A DNA stretch of 64,000 bases from Liolophura sinensis (Eukaryota > Mollusca > Polyplacophora > Chitonida > Chitonidae): positions 3,823,152-3,887,151 of the forward strand of contig NC_088305.1 of assembly GCF_032854445.1 (NCBI RefSeq), in the 5' to 3' direction. The position numbers and the translations under genes were made by a program. Positions 1-11,905 of the stretch are shown here, piece by piece. Position 1 is the stretch's first letter, and each line of letters opens with the position of its first letter. The notes under the pieces were generated by a model. The model was given only the letters and a program-made list of their open reading frames with translations. It made no database searches and was not told the DNA's origin.

Positions 1-36
1 TTCTCCTCAGCATTTCAGGCTATACATTGTGTGCAC

Positions 37-115
37 CATGGGGATTAATAGTGTCCATGGGGATTAATAGTGTTCATGGGGATTAGTAGTGTTCATGGGG
101 ATTAATGGTGTCCAT
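37..115. repeat. 19-bp minisatellite, about 4 copies
   Basis: The unit catggggattaatagtgtc is repeated about four times with single-base changes (gtgtt, attagtag, attaatgg). The array stops where the sequence turns into cattttcaaac. It has no coding character. Confidence 0.9.
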
Positions 116-118
116 TTT

Positions 119-600
119 CAAACACTTGTACTGTTAGTATACTGTATGTACAGCTAGGGCCAATATTTATCAATTGTCTTCGTTTTTTGTCAAAAATTTT
201 ATCTCAGCTACCATAATTCCTACCCATTTTCGCATATGAAAGATTAATAGATAGATAGATGTCAAAGGCATATGCTGCTATGGTACATGTAGTTACAGGT
301 AACTTTCAACAGGCTACAATTGCTTTGTGCATGCAGAGGCCCAGGCCCTGGGATCAAGAAGCAATCTTACACTAAAGTCAAAATTTCAATCATTTGTATT
401 TTCAGGATTTGAGCTGAAATTTGTCTTACAATAATTTACCAGGAATTTTCATTGTCAAGCAATATTCTGACCTTGTTACATAATAAATAACAATTTCCAT
501 TATGTGAAGTCTAAGATCGCTTCACAATCCCGGGCCCCAGATCCTTAAGAAAATGACCAGGTAAGGTATTCTGCACAAAAATTATGCAGTCACAATTTAA
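119..600. other. Unique AT-rich sequence, no gene seen
   Basis: Non-repetitive AT-rich sequence apart from a short gatagatagat run near 248-260. No open frame of note and no splice-bounded block was found. Confidence 0.6.
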
Positions 601-830
601 AGAAGTATGTACTTCTCACCATGCATGCCATGCCTGAATGCTTGTGGGCGGACCACTACAGCAGTTACCGACGTACATGTACTCTGCTGAGGTCCAGTAC
701 ATGGCACCGAATCGCGCATGACAGCATTCAGCGGCAACCCGTATATACGGTCCAGATGACACGATTAGGCGCTGACGCTCCCATTAGAAACATGCTGATT
801 TGGCAGACTAAATTACGCTAACTCACTTAG
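601..830. other. GC-richer unique block, possible exon or conserved non-coding element
   Basis: This block is richer in G, C and CpG than its flanks. On the minus strand a frame is open from about 790 to 620, contains paired cysteines, and ends at a donor-like ATG|GTGAGA. The plus strand is also open, for 66 codons. No polypyrimidine tract marks an acceptor and the phase does not join the minus-strand gene model in an obvious way. Coding status is undecided. Confidence 0.25.
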
Positions 831-1279
831 TTCTCTTTACTATGGTCAGTGTCTGTTGAAGCGATCAACATTGAACACACCCTCGGACAATCTAATTACC
901 TAATTAGCAAGTGTCGTTGAAAATTTTGTCAATTTGTCCAGACGGGTTAGACTTCAATGTCCGGACCACTACCCAGCATGACAAGATGTTTCTTGGCTTA
1001 TCCAAATCTATACCCTCGAGAAATCCACTTCTCCACCACGATGATACGATCCCTGGAGAGTGGAGGAGAACACGCTGGGCGTCAAACCTGGTCAATTATC
1101 TACTGAAGTCTACAGCAAGTTGGCTACAACTCTGCACTGCGGTGACTCTTAAAATGGTGGTGGTTTTTTTGGTTTAATCACCTACCTGCGTCCATGATGT
1201 GGAGAATGTTAATCATGACCTCTTGGTGTTACAAATTGGTAAATTATAAATCTTCCCCAATTTCAGAGATCTGATTACT
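831..1279. other. Unique sequence, no gene supported
   Basis: The region is open on both strands for 60-90 codons around 904-1177, but without splice signals, hydrophobic leader or recognisable motif. It could be intronic conserved sequence. Confidence 0.4.
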
Positions 1280-1434
1280 TATTTATTGATTTAATTGATT
1301 GGTGTTTTACGCCGTACTCAAGAATATTTCACATATACGACGGCAGCCAGCATTATGGTGGAGGAAATCGGGCAGAGCCTATGGCAAACACACAACCATC
1401 CGCAGGTTGATGGAAGACCATCCCACGCCGGAGT
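1280..1434 (-). mobile_element. SINE family A, 3' part
   Basis: Reverse-oriented copy. It begins on the plus strand with tttattgatt (the complement of the A-rich tail), then ttggtgttttacgccgtac, ttcacatatacgacggc and ccatccgcaggttg, all family landmarks. The tRNA-like head is missing, so the copy is 5'-truncated. Confidence 0.85.
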
Positions 1435-1557
1435 TCTGATTATCATACATTACAAAAAGGGTATAGTCAATCGTCCAAGTTGTGAAAATTAATTAAACTG
1501 AACAATCAGAACAAGCCATACTCAAGTCAAGGGATGTACAAGCTGACATGCATATAT

Positions 1558-1800
1558 TTCAATGGACACTGTCACACAACAGACATTGTTACACAATGGA
1601 CACTGTCACACAACAGACATTGTTACACAATGGACACTGTCACACAACAGACATTGTTACACAATGAACATCTACATGTACATTAGGTCAGAGCACAACA
1701 AATAAAAGCTGTCACACAATGAACACTTGCTGTCACACAATGAACACTAACTGTCACACAATGAACACTAGCCATCACACAATGAAAACTAGATGTCAAA
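1558..1800. repeat. 34-bp and 22-bp related minisatellites
   Basis: Three copies of a 34-bp unit (aatggacactgtcacacaac followed by agacattgttacac) at about 1561-1664 are followed, after a short break, by about five copies of a related 22-bp unit around ctgtcacacaatgaacact at 1708-1800. The shared ctgtcacacaa core suggests common origin. Confidence 0.9.
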
Positions 1801-1953
1801 CACTGGCCGCATGGAGTTACAATTCACTCCAAATAATTTTAGTCCAAAATTAAAATCTTTATAGAGGAATACCTTTACTTTAAATCTCCATAAATGAACA
1901 AATGAACAGAAATCAGCAGTATAAACAGATGTGCCACTCGTCCATACATGAAC

Positions 1954-1976
1954 ATATATATATATATATATATATA
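1954..1976. repeat. (TA)n microsatellite
   Basis: About eleven TA dinucleotides in a row. Confidence 0.9.
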
Positions 1977-1999
1977 CCTACATGTTTGAATATTCACGT

Positions 2000-3130
2000 A
2001 CAAAACACTTGTTTGTACCCGTATTTATATAGAGTTCAGTCTTGCATCTCTACAACTGCCAGAGCCCTTCTCAACTAAATACCAGTTAGGATTTTCTCTC
2101 AGCGCTTTAACATGGCTGACTGACCTTCAGATTCGTCATCGAATCTCATCTTTTTAGCATCCCTATTTTTCCTTGAGAAATTTTTCAGTCGGCTGGTTTG
2201 AGCAAGAGGTTTTACCTTGGAGGAGGGGGGAATGGGTTCTTGCTATTTCATTAAAGCTTCCCTCAGGCGATAAGCGAACAGGGGATCCATTTCCACTGCA
2301 TTACCCAATATCATCATTTTTCCCTGTAATTAGAAGCCCAAAGCAGAAGGAAGTGGAGCACAGTGGTATCTCTCAGCGGTTCGGCTTGCGCCCATTTCAC
2401 ACCTTCCCGGCGTTAAAAGGATTGCCCTCGGCAGCCATATTGATCAGTGCCCTCAGGAAATATGCGGAAAGAAAAATCCATGGGCAGATAATTCCACATC
2501 CGCCCTTCCCTGGCTCTAATTCTAAAGCGCTTCAATTGAAAACTACTTTGTAAGAATCACTGGGCTGGAATTACAGAGAACTGCTAAGGAATCTCACGAG
2601 AAATCGAATAACTTCATGTGCTAGGATTTCGGTTAGAGGCTAGCTGAACCATATAAACTGTTCAGAAGCTCTTTCAATGTAGGCCTGGGCTCTCTAAGTA
2701 CGTCAAATTACACGAAGGAAATATCCAACTCTTTTATGATCACTGTGTTCCCTCTTGTTTATACTTCCTATATCATTACAGCAGGGAATATTCCTCTTTC
2801 CTCTCTCCTCACTCTCAAAACCCACAACAAACACCCCTCCCACACCCCTCACATCTCTGAGAAATGCCCACAGGGCCGCAGAACTCGAACACTTTTAAAT
2901 ATTGGTGCCATTCAAATGTTCAGCTGGCTTGTGCCAAACGCTGATGTGATTAAGGTTCTTGGAGAGAGGTCTGTGAGACGGCTTTAATCAATGCATGAAG
3001 CTGCCTCGCTTTAAAGCATGCATAAATACCACATCTCTTCTGTGCAGTACTGTTTAGGTCACCACTTCACACGTGCGCTGCTCCTGTACGTGCAGTGAAA
3101 TTAATTAGTGTTAACACAATAATATTTAAT
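2000..3130. other. Complex unique sequence, candidate conserved non-coding region
   Basis: About 1.1 kb without repeats and with more balanced composition than the flanks. On the minus strand at about 2322-2360 there is a strong acceptor-like signal: a pyrimidine-rich stretch ending cttctaattacag. A phase-1 reading after it stops after seven codons, so it could be a terminal exon or chance. No gene is called. Confidence 0.4.
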
Positions 3131-3356
3131 TATTCTACTGATTGGAGTTTTACACTATACTCAAGAATATTTCCCTTCTATGATTGTGGCCATGCAGCAT
3201 TATAACCGGAGGAAATCAGGTTCGGAGGAAACCAACGATCATAGATCCACTGGTATCTGGCAAACCTTCTAACTTTCATACAACCATAGAGGAAGTCAGC
3301 ACGATCTGGATTTGAACTCACAGCAATCCCATTAGTGAAAGGCTCCTGTGTCATTG
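3131..3356 (-). mobile_element. SINE family A, nearly full length but diverged
   Basis: Reverse copy running from the tail-proximal attggagttttacac through ctcaagaatattt to the box-B region (ggatttgaactcacagc) and aggctcctgtgtcatt, which lies in the tRNA-like head. Many substitutions indicate an old insertion. Confidence 0.8.
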
Positions 3357-3605
3357 TTCAGCAATATTTCGCTAACCACAGATACAGTCCATATATACCA
3401 GAGGCTCTTCACAGATGATTGGCACAGGGCACGGTTTTATTTACCGCATTTCTCCCGGTTCATGTTCAATATAATTAAGACTGAAAACACAAAGAAAACG
3501 CAAGCTTCTGCATGGGTTAATCGTCATGATTTTCAAGGAAAAAAGGTCATTAATACTGGCATTTTAACACAAAATTGTAATTTAATAACTTTCAATTTTA
3601 CAATT
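3357..3605. other. Unique sequence, no gene seen
   Basis: A plus frame of 96 codons crosses this stretch but has no start context, leader or motif that supports coding. Confidence 0.4.
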
Positions 3606-3611
3606 ACATGT

Positions 3612-4520
3612 TCAAGGATTTGGCATGTGCGTCTTTAAGCTACAATTTGGCATGTATGTGTGTAAGTTAGGATTTGGCATGTGTGTCTGTAAGTTAGGAT
3701 TTAGTGGCTGTAAGGATTTGGCAAGTGCGTCTGTAAGCTAGGATTTGGCATGTGTGTGTGCAAACTAGGATTTGGCAAGTGTTTGTAAGCTAGGATTTGG
3801 CATGTGTGTGTGTAAGGATTTTGTATGTGTGGCATGTGTATCTGTAAGTCAGGATTTAGTGGCTGTAAGGATTTGGCAAGTGCGTCTGTAAGCTAGGATT
3901 TGGCAAGTGCGTCTGTAAGCTAGGATTTGGCATGTATGTGTGTAAGTTAGGATTTGGCATGTGTGTCTGTAAGTTAGGATTTAGTGGCTGTAAGGATTTG
4001 GCAAGTGCGTCTGTAAGCTAGGATTTGGCATGTATGTGTGCAAACTAGGATTTGGCGTGTGTTTGTAAGCTAGGATTTGGCATGTGTGTGTGTAAGGATT
4101 TTGCACGTGTGGCATGTGCATCTGTAAGCATTTGGTTGGTCAGCCTGTATAAGTTTGGCATGTTTGTCTGTAAGGATTTGGCAGGTGAGTCTGTAAGGAT
4201 TTGGTAGGTGAGTATGTACGGATTTGACATGAGTCTGTAAGGATTTGGCAGGTGAGTGTAAGGATTTGGCAGTTGAGTCTGTAAAAATTTGACATGCGTC
4301 TGTAAGGATTTGGCAGGTGAGTCTGTAAGGATTTGGCAGGTGAGTCTGTAAGGGTTTGACATGTGTGTCTGTAAGAATTTGACATGTGTGCCTGTAAGGA
4401 TTTGACATGCGTTTCTCTAAGGATTTGACATGCGTTTCTGTATGGATTTGACATGTGTGTCTGTAAGGATTTGGCAGGTGTGTATAAGGATTTGACATGT
4501 GTTTCTCTAAGGATTTGACA
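3612..4520. repeat. Variable 23-27-bp minisatellite around gtaaggatttggcatgtg
   Basis: Dozens of degenerate units alternate between the forms gtaagctaggatttggca and gtaaggatttggcaggtgag. A block near 3651-3760 recurs near 3931-4040, an offset of 280 bp, showing a higher-order duplication. The 100-195-codon minus-strand frames over it (runs of SNPYR, TCQIL) reflect the period and are not called as proteins. Confidence 0.93.
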
Positions 4521-5683
4521 TTTGACATCTGTGAAAGTCTGGCATATTTGTATGGAGCGTTTAGTTCACACACTTCAGTATATACATTTATATGTGGTAC
4601 ATGTATGTCTGTGTGAAATTTTGACAGAAACCTGTGACTTTCAATAGTTCCATACATGAAACACTCAATACAGTGTTAAATAATTTACAAGCAAAAAATT
4701 GGATGGGGCAGGGGGGTGAAGGGCAGGGGAATTATTCAACAAACACTGAATTTGTTCATAAACATTTTCTCATAACCTAAACATACATGTTTATCAATGC
4801 TGGGTACAGAAAAAAAAATTTTTTCTTCTTCTTCGATAGAAAATTCCACACCTGTCCACACTGTCTCACCAATAGCCCCTTCTAAAACAAGGGAGACTAC
4901 TCTGGAATGAGATGCACAGCAGTGCTGTGATATGATTAGACAGGGGGAGAACTCTCCAAGCTACAGTATGCACGCCTGAGTATAAAGATGCTGATTATCT
5001 CCCTTCCCATGACAAAAACTTCAGCAAGCGGTCTTGTTCCTCAAATGGGTGGTGATATTACGCCTTGGTTCTTGTGACAGGAGTAACATTACGATGCTAA
5101 ATTGAATCAAATTCAATCCAGGAACGGAAGTATGTTGAGCTGATTTGTAATAAGTAGAATCTAGCTGTCAAGGTATGATCAATATGTACATAAATGTATA
5201 CAAGTATGTACATTCAAAGCCTGCTTTTTCACCAGGAGTGCTGGTACTTTTTCTAAAATTTGGAGGGGGGGGGGGGGTGGGGTGGGGTGCGGCAGGGCGA
5301 GGCACCAGAAGTAGTAACCCAGCCCATCAGACAAGGGTACAGGGGCATTTATAGCACTAGAGACACAATTCAATTGATTTCTGAAGGGAAAAAATAGGAT
5401 AAATCCAGGATAACAGGTACATTCAAACCACTCAGTTAATGTCATTTGGTCTATAGAAAAAAATATTATTTCATGGGATGGGGGGGGGGGGGGATAGCTG
5501 CTCACTATAATTTCAAGGCCCACCTCCTAGCTTACTGGTTCCCACACCTATGTTCATTAGTGTTGAAAGACATGTGAATTTTTGGAAATGTAAGGAAATA
5601 TAGTCAGTGTAACAATTCCTATGTAACAATTCCTATGTAACAAATCTACATGTATTCAAAGCTTCTGCTAATTTTTTATAAAG
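4521..5683. other. Unique sequence with poly-G tracts
   Basis: No gene is supported. G runs of 12-13 bases lie at about 5264-5276 and 5482-5494. A short duplication, gtaacaattcctat, occurs at about 5609-5643. Confidence 0.5.
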
Positions 5684-5805
5684 CACCTCCGTGGCTGAGG
5701 TGGATAGACGGTGAGCGTGGTGTATTAACCCAGGAGCCTCTCTCCAATGCGGTCGCAGTGACTTCAAGCCCAGCTCATGTTGGCTTCCCCTCCTGCCTCC
5801 TAGCT
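5684..5805 (+). mobile_element. SINE family A, tRNA-like head only
   Basis: Plus-oriented head: cacctccgtggctgaggtgg resembles a pol III box A, and gacttcaagcccagctcat holds the box-B-like block. Similarity ends near 5805, where a 57-bp tandem repeat starts, so the body is missing. Confidence 0.8.
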
Positions 5806-6070
5806 TTCATTGTTCTACATGTACTTCATCCACCCACTGTTTCATCATTTCTCTCACTGGCTTTCACTTTTCAACACCTAATTTTTCCAGCCACTGTTTC
5901 ATCATTTTTCTGACTAGCTTTCATTGTTCTACACATAATTTACCCACTGTTTCAGCATTTCTCTGACTGGCTTTCACTGTTCTACACCTAATTCATCCAT
6001 CCACAGTTTCAGCATTTCTCTGACTGGCTTTTGCTGTTTTGCAGATATTTCATCCACCCACTGTTCCCAT
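5806..6070. repeat. 57-bp minisatellite, about 4.5 copies
   Basis: The unit starts tgtttcagcatttctctgac, continues through tggctttcactgttctacac and ends ctaattcatccacccac. Copies differ by a few bases and one short deletion. The array abuts the truncated SINE head, which may have seeded or blocked it. Confidence 0.9.
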
Positions 6071-8460
6071 CAATGGAATTTGTCATGGCATATTACTTAT
6101 ATCTAATAGTATTCATATTTCAAGGTGTTTTTTTTATGAGATTTTATTTAATTACAAAACAATTTGACTGCATGCCTGTAGCAGCATTACATTTATAACA
6201 CAGGAAAACGCTTTACAAATACAAGAATCTACCATAACCATCAATTTTGGGGCCATAATCCAAACTAATGAACAAAATTCTCACAGGTCTGTCCGGGTAT
6301 TAAAATCTCGACAGTGTATACCTGTTCAGATCGCCATGGTAACGAGCCGAGAATCACAACCAATCACAAGCGTGATCAGTCACCAGGCACCAATCACCTG
6401 GCTATCTGTACAAATCATTTCCTGTCAGTGTTCTACAATGCCGCAGTTTACAGACATAACAGCCAAACAAAATTTGCAACAATCCATTCCCGAGCTGAGC
6501 AAGCTGGCAAACCGATATAGAACTAAATTACCAGCAGTGAAGCCGTATTTAGAGCTCAGTCATTTCCCACAGAGCTGTCCTGTTGCTGATTAGTCCCTTG
6601 TGGGGGGGAAGGGGGTTAGTATCCTCGGGCTAATCTTGTTTGTTTCTCCTCTCCGTGATCAGCATTTTTGCACTTCGAGCAGATCGTGGTAACTAGAGCA
6701 ATTGGAGGTCTGTTGTGTACTTGTGACACAGGCTGTAACCCGATGTACACTTACTACAAGGCGCCCCATTAATCTGATTGCTGCTAGAGTACTTACAACT
6801 GCTGAGTCAGCACTATTACAGATTAATGATAATCTGCAAGCTCTTCTTCTAATTCTCTCTTTGTGTATCAGTATACATGAAGTCCTCACTAGCCATTTTC
6901 GAAACCCTTGTGACTGTATCGCCCATTAGTGGACAGGGCATGCAGATAAATTTATGTCTGCATGTAGTTTTAACAGGCAAACCTTAAACCGAATATTCAC
7001 TTATTTATTTGATCTTTTTTTTTAATGCCACACTCAAGAAGCTGCAGCAGTCAGATTTCTTGGTAAAGGACAATGGAGTGCCCGGGTAAACCAAAGCTTT
7101 GCCAACTTTACTAGGTGTAACAAACAGATATACACATGGTGCTAGACAAGATGTCTTCAATGAATGCATCACTGCATAAACACGAGCATGAACCCTTTAT
7201 TGTCACCATGGCCACTGAACAGTGATGGTGCAATCTAGACATCTCCAGTTCAAGACCTGGAAGAGCCCTGTAGTGGAATTGAGAATCAAACAAACCCTTT
7301 AGCCTCAGCTCACTCTATGTTTTGACAGTCATTTCAGTTGCTAACTCATAGCAGTTTAATATTTAAATCAACAATGACACTAGTTTAAGTAAAACGAAAG
7401 AAATCGGCAATTTGCTTACTTACTATCACACGACGTAGGTACAAGCATGCTGAAAATGGCAAACCTCTGCTCACGACTATTGTAAGGTATAAATTTATAC
7501 CTACATGTAACACTTTATTGGTAAAATGCTCAGCAGTTAATCTAATAGGCAGCCGCCCTAAGCGTGCCCTTAGTGTGCTCAAAGCTGCACTACTGGTGTG
7601 TCTGTAGTGGGCCTGTGATATGGAACACTGGAAGGAGGCAGCAACTGGTGGCACTCTGAGATCAGAGGGACAGTAGTGAAACGGTAGATGCCTGGTGCAA
7701 GTGTACTAGTAGATACGGCACAATGTGTTTTGTACATGTAAATTGGTGCCAAAACAATAAACCAGTGTGTTTTGTTAACTGTACTAATTTCTGACATCAG
7801 AACATTTTCTTAGTTTTTGGTTTTTGAAAAGAATAAACCTGGAATTTGCCTCTAATTATCCTAGATCTGTTAACTTCATCCATGTACTATGTACATCCAT
7901 TCTATGTTTGATTTCTATGTTTCCACTATGGGAAATTAGCCAGCTACTATCATGTACTGAATTGGTGCTACATGTATATGGACGCCCTGTTTTCAGCACT
8001 TCTAACATGGGAGAGATACATATAGGAGAAAATAAAATCGGGACACCCTGTTATGACAAAATAGCCTCAAAAAGGGATGTTTCGCCAGCCATTTTCACAT
8101 TTCCGGCTCACCCCATGGTTTACAACCATATGACATGGAAACACTCATGCACACTCATACAGGATCAGGGTAAAGTGATGCTTGCATCAACATTAACGAC
8201 AAACCTAACAATGCCTTCATCCATGTAAATGTATATCAACATGTATGTAAGTTTAAAGGACTGTGTCTAAATGATATATTGTCTATTTTATGTGAATGCC
8301 AAATTGACACTAAGTACATGTAAAACTTTAATACAGCCAATGAAATCAGCAGCAGGCATGCTGTGACTGCTGCTTGGCTAATTCCCTGTCATTAATTTTG
8401 CATATTTGAGACGAATTATCCATTCATCCAATGCAGCGATCGCAAATGAGTCTTATCCCA
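6071..8460. other. Unique sequence, no gene confirmed
   Basis: Complex non-repetitive sequence. Frames at 6336-6593 and 7824-8228 (plus) and 7385-7797 (minus) lack leaders, motifs or clear splice borders. A SINE-tail-like scrap lies near 6998-7045. On the minus strand, pyrimidine tract plus AG near 7628-7629 is followed by a phase-1 stop (7590-7592) and AATAAA (7514-7519), a possible last exon for the gene on this strand. Confidence 0.4.
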
Positions 8461-8497
8461 TCTGATCAGATTACTACAATGGGACCATGCATGCCAA

Positions 8498-9312
8498 CGC
8501 ATCATCCATGTGTACACAACCCATCGTACATGTGTACACAACGCATCGTACATGTGTACATAACCCATCGTACATGTGTACACAACGCATCATACATGTG
8601 TACACAACATATCGTACATGTGTACACAACGCATCATCAATGTGTACACAATGCATCATCCATGTGTACACAATGCATCATCCATGTGTACACAATGCAT
8701 CATCCATGTGTACACAATGCATCATCCATGTGTACACAACGCATCATCAATGTGTACACAATGCATCATCCATGTGTACACAATGCATCATCCATGTGTA
8801 CACAACGCATCATCAATGTGTACACAATGCATCATCCATGTGTACACAATGCATCATCCATGTGTACACAATGCATCATCCATGTGTACACAACCCATCG
8901 TACATGTGTACATAACCCATCGTACATGCGTACACAACGCATCATACATGTGTACACAACATATCGTACATGTGTACACAACCCATCGTACATGTGTACA
9001 CAACGCATCATACATGTGTACACAACGCATCATCCATGTGTACACAACATATCATCCATGTGTACACAACATATCATCAAAGTAACAAAACATATTATCC
9101 ATGTGTACACAACGCATCATTTATGCATACACAATACATCATACATGTGTACACAATGTATCATACATGTGTACACAATACATCATACATGTGTACACAA
9201 TGTATCATACATGTGTACACAATACATCATACATGTGTACACAATGTATCATACATGTGTACACAATGTATCATACATGTGTATACAACATATCATACAT
9301 GTGCATACAACA
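8498..9312. repeat. 22-bp minisatellite, about 37 copies
   Basis: The unit is acaatgcatcatccatgtgt plus ac, with variants acgcatcat, cccatcgta, catatcgta and tgtatcata. Because the unit has no in-phase stop, several frames on both strands stay open for 60-294 codons (runs of CVHNAS, MCTQ). That is expected from a 22-bp period and is not evidence for a protein. Confidence 0.97.
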
Positions 9313-9517
9313 TAGTATACCTTATATATGCACACATTATTTATCTGATAAGTGTATACTTTGGGAAATCAATACCCATTGGGACATTTGTGGCTGCATA
9401 ATTGGGAAACACCATTGGGAAGGGGGCCAAACATCTGCCCCTATACAATCTATAAAACTATAAAAAATACTCATGAATACAGGATTTCTCCAAGATGTAA
9501 ACATCTGAATTAAATTT

Positions 9518-10462
9518 ACCTTAGTATAGAGAGCACGCATGATCAACTGACACTCAGGATAACTTAGTATAGAGAGCACGCATGATCAACTGACACTCAG
9601 GATAACTTAGTATAGAGAGCACGCATGATCAACTGACACTCAGGATAACTTAGTATAGAGAGCACGCATGATCAAATGACACTCAGGATAACTTAGTATA
9701 GAGAGCACGCATAATCAACTGATAGAATAACTTAGTATAGAGAGCACGCATGATCAACTGACACTCAGAATAACTTACTATAGAGAGCACGCATAATCAA
9801 CTGACACTCAGAATAACTTAGTATAGAGAGCACGCATAATCAACTGACACTCAGAATAACTTAGTATAGAGAGCACGCATAATCAACTGACACTCAGGAT
9901 AACTTAGTATAGAGAGCACGCATAATCAACTGACACTCAGGATAACTTAGTATAGAGAGCACGCATAATCAACTGACACTCAGGATAACTTAGTATAGAG
10001 AGCACGCATAATCAACTGACACTCAGGATAACTTAGTATAGAGAGCCCGCATAATCAACTGACACTCAGAATAACTTACTATAGAGAGCACGCATAATCA
10101 ACTGACACTCAGGATAACTTAGTATAGAGAGCACGCATGATCAACTGACACTCAGGATAACTTAGTATAGAGAGCACGCATAATCAACTGACACTCAGGA
10201 TAACTTAGTATAGAGAGCACGCATAATCAACTGACACTCAGGATAACTTAGTATAGAGAGCACGCATAATCAACTGACACTCAGGATAACTTAGTATAGA
10301 GAGCACGCATAATCAACTGACACTCAGGATACCTTAGTATAGAGAGCACGCATAATCAACTGACACTCAGGATAACTTAGTATAGAGAGCACGCATAATC
10401 AACTGACACTCAGGATAACTTAGTACAGAGAGCACACATAATCAACTGACACTCAGAATAAC
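9518..10462. repeat. 43-bp minisatellite, about 22 copies
   Basis: The unit starts aacttagtatagagagcacg and ends catgatcaactgacactcag plus gat (or aat). Copies are very similar. The main variable sites are gatcaac/aatcaac and caggat/cagaat, and one copy near 9716-9726 has lost a short piece of the unit. Confidence 0.97.
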
Positions 10463-10625
10463 CACAATTTGTGGAACAAACAAAAAGTGTGAAATATAAC
10501 ATAAATCCTCAGCCAGCAAGGTGGGTGACCAAGACCTACTCTGAGACACAACACCATGAGCACCTGTCTGCTTGTCACATGTAACACCTAATTGTCTGTT
10601 ATATGGGATGTACAGGTGAACTTAC

Positions 10626-10676
10626 CATCAACGCACTCTTGACCAGGCCCACATATCCTTGTGGTGAAGAGACAAC
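10626..10676 (-). CDS. Candidate internal exon of a cysteine-rich secreted protein (exon 6 of the model)
   Basis: On the minus strand a pyrimidine-rich tract (ttttttgttttacctttag) is followed by 51 nt and then the donor GTAAGTTC, both close to consensus. Read in phase 1 the exon encodes CLFTTRICGPGQECVD with a glycine codon split at each border, giving three cysteines in 17 residues. The exon is symmetric (1-1), typical of extracellular modules. It lies in the 378 bp between a 43-bp and a 37-bp minisatellite. The phase matches the end of the 19431-19470 exon. The family is not recognised. An exon this short cannot be proved without transcript data. Confidence 0.55.
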
Positions 10677-10840
10677 CTAAAGGTAAAACAAAAAAACAAC
10701 AAAGTGAGTTACAGTATTAAGTACACATTTTTGCATCAGAACCAACATACATGTACATGCATATATATGTAGCTGTACAAATAAACAATAAATAACCAAT
10801 CAATATTAATACTGATATTTCATCTCCACTTTCAGAGATA

Positions 10841-11826
10841 CATGGGACTATACACTTCTGTATATATACATGTATATCATGGGACTATACACTTCTGTAT
10901 ATGCACATGTATATCATGGCACTATACACTTCTGTATATGTATATCATGGGACTATACACTTCTGTATATATACATGTATATCATGGGACTATACACTTC
11001 TGTATATGCACATGTATATCATGGGACTATACACTTCTGTATATATACATGTATATCATGGGACTATACACTTCTGTATATGCACATGCAGATCATGGGA
11101 CTATACACTTCTGTATATGCACATGCAGATCATGGGACTATACACTTCTGTATATGCACATGCAGATCATGGGACTATACGCTTCTGTATATATACATGT
11201 ATATCATGGGACTATACACTTCTGTATATATACATGTATATCATGGGACTATACTCTTCTGTATATGCACATGCAGATCATGGGACTATACGCTTCTGTA
11301 TATATACATGTATATCATGGGACTATACACTTCTGTATATATACATGTATATCATGGGACTATACACTACTGTATATATACATGTATATCATGGGACTAT
11401 ACACTTCTGTATATATACATGTATATCATGGGACTATACTCTTCTGTATATGCACATGCAGATCATAGGACTATACACTTCTGTATATACACATGCACAT
11501 GTATATCATGGGACTATACACTTCTGTATATACACATGCACATGTATATCATGGGACTATACACTTCTGTATATACACATGCACATGTATATCATGGGCT
11601 ATACACTTCTGTATATACACATGCACATGTATATCATGGGACTATACACTTCTGTATATACACATGCACATGTATATCATGGGACTATACACTTCTGTAT
11701 ATACACATGCACATGTATATCATGGGACTATACACTTCTGTATATACACATGCACATGTACATCATGGGACTATACCCTTCTGTACATGCACATGTATAT
11801 GATGGGACCATACACTTCTGTATATG
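10841..11826. repeat. 37/43-bp minisatellite, about 26 copies
   Basis: The unit is atgggactatacacttctgt followed by atatatacatgtatatc (37 bp). Later copies carry the longer atatacacatgcacatgtat form (43 bp) and some atgcacatgcagatc. The two length classes are spatially sorted, the longer one from about 11470. All three plus frames are open for long stretches because the unit lacks stops; no protein is inferred. Confidence 0.97.
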
Positions 11827-11905
11827 CAAGATCTTAACAAAGATCTTGGACGCTTCACTTAGCAAAGATCTCGTGCACATGACTTAACAAAGACCTTTTG
11901 TGCAC
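11827..11905. repeat. Short degenerate repeat, about 3 copies of a 25-32-bp unit
   Basis: The phrases cttaacaaagatcttgg, cttagcaaagatctcgtg and cttaacaaagaccttttgtg follow one another directly after the 37/43-bp array. Confidence 0.7.

Noticed and set aside
5684-5805. tRNA gene suggested by box A and box B
   Set aside because: It does not fold as a tRNA, the spacing is too long, and the same sequence recurs as the SINE head at 42.36 kb.
6336-6593. 85-codon plus frame
   Set aside because: Overlaps another frame of similar length, with no leader or motif; more likely conserved or chance non-coding sequence.
8431-9401. Frames of 142-294 codons over the 22-bp array, both strands
   Set aside because: A stop-free 22-bp unit necessarily gives these. 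There is no start context, leader or conserved frame.
8498-10462. CRISPR-like arrangement of regular short repeats
   Set aside because: The units are directly tandem with no unique spacers, and the genome is eukaryotic.
10842-11887. Three overlapping plus frames of 208-328 codons rich in Tyr, His and Cys
   Set aside because: All three phases of the 37/43-bp repeat are open; a real repeat protein would favour one.
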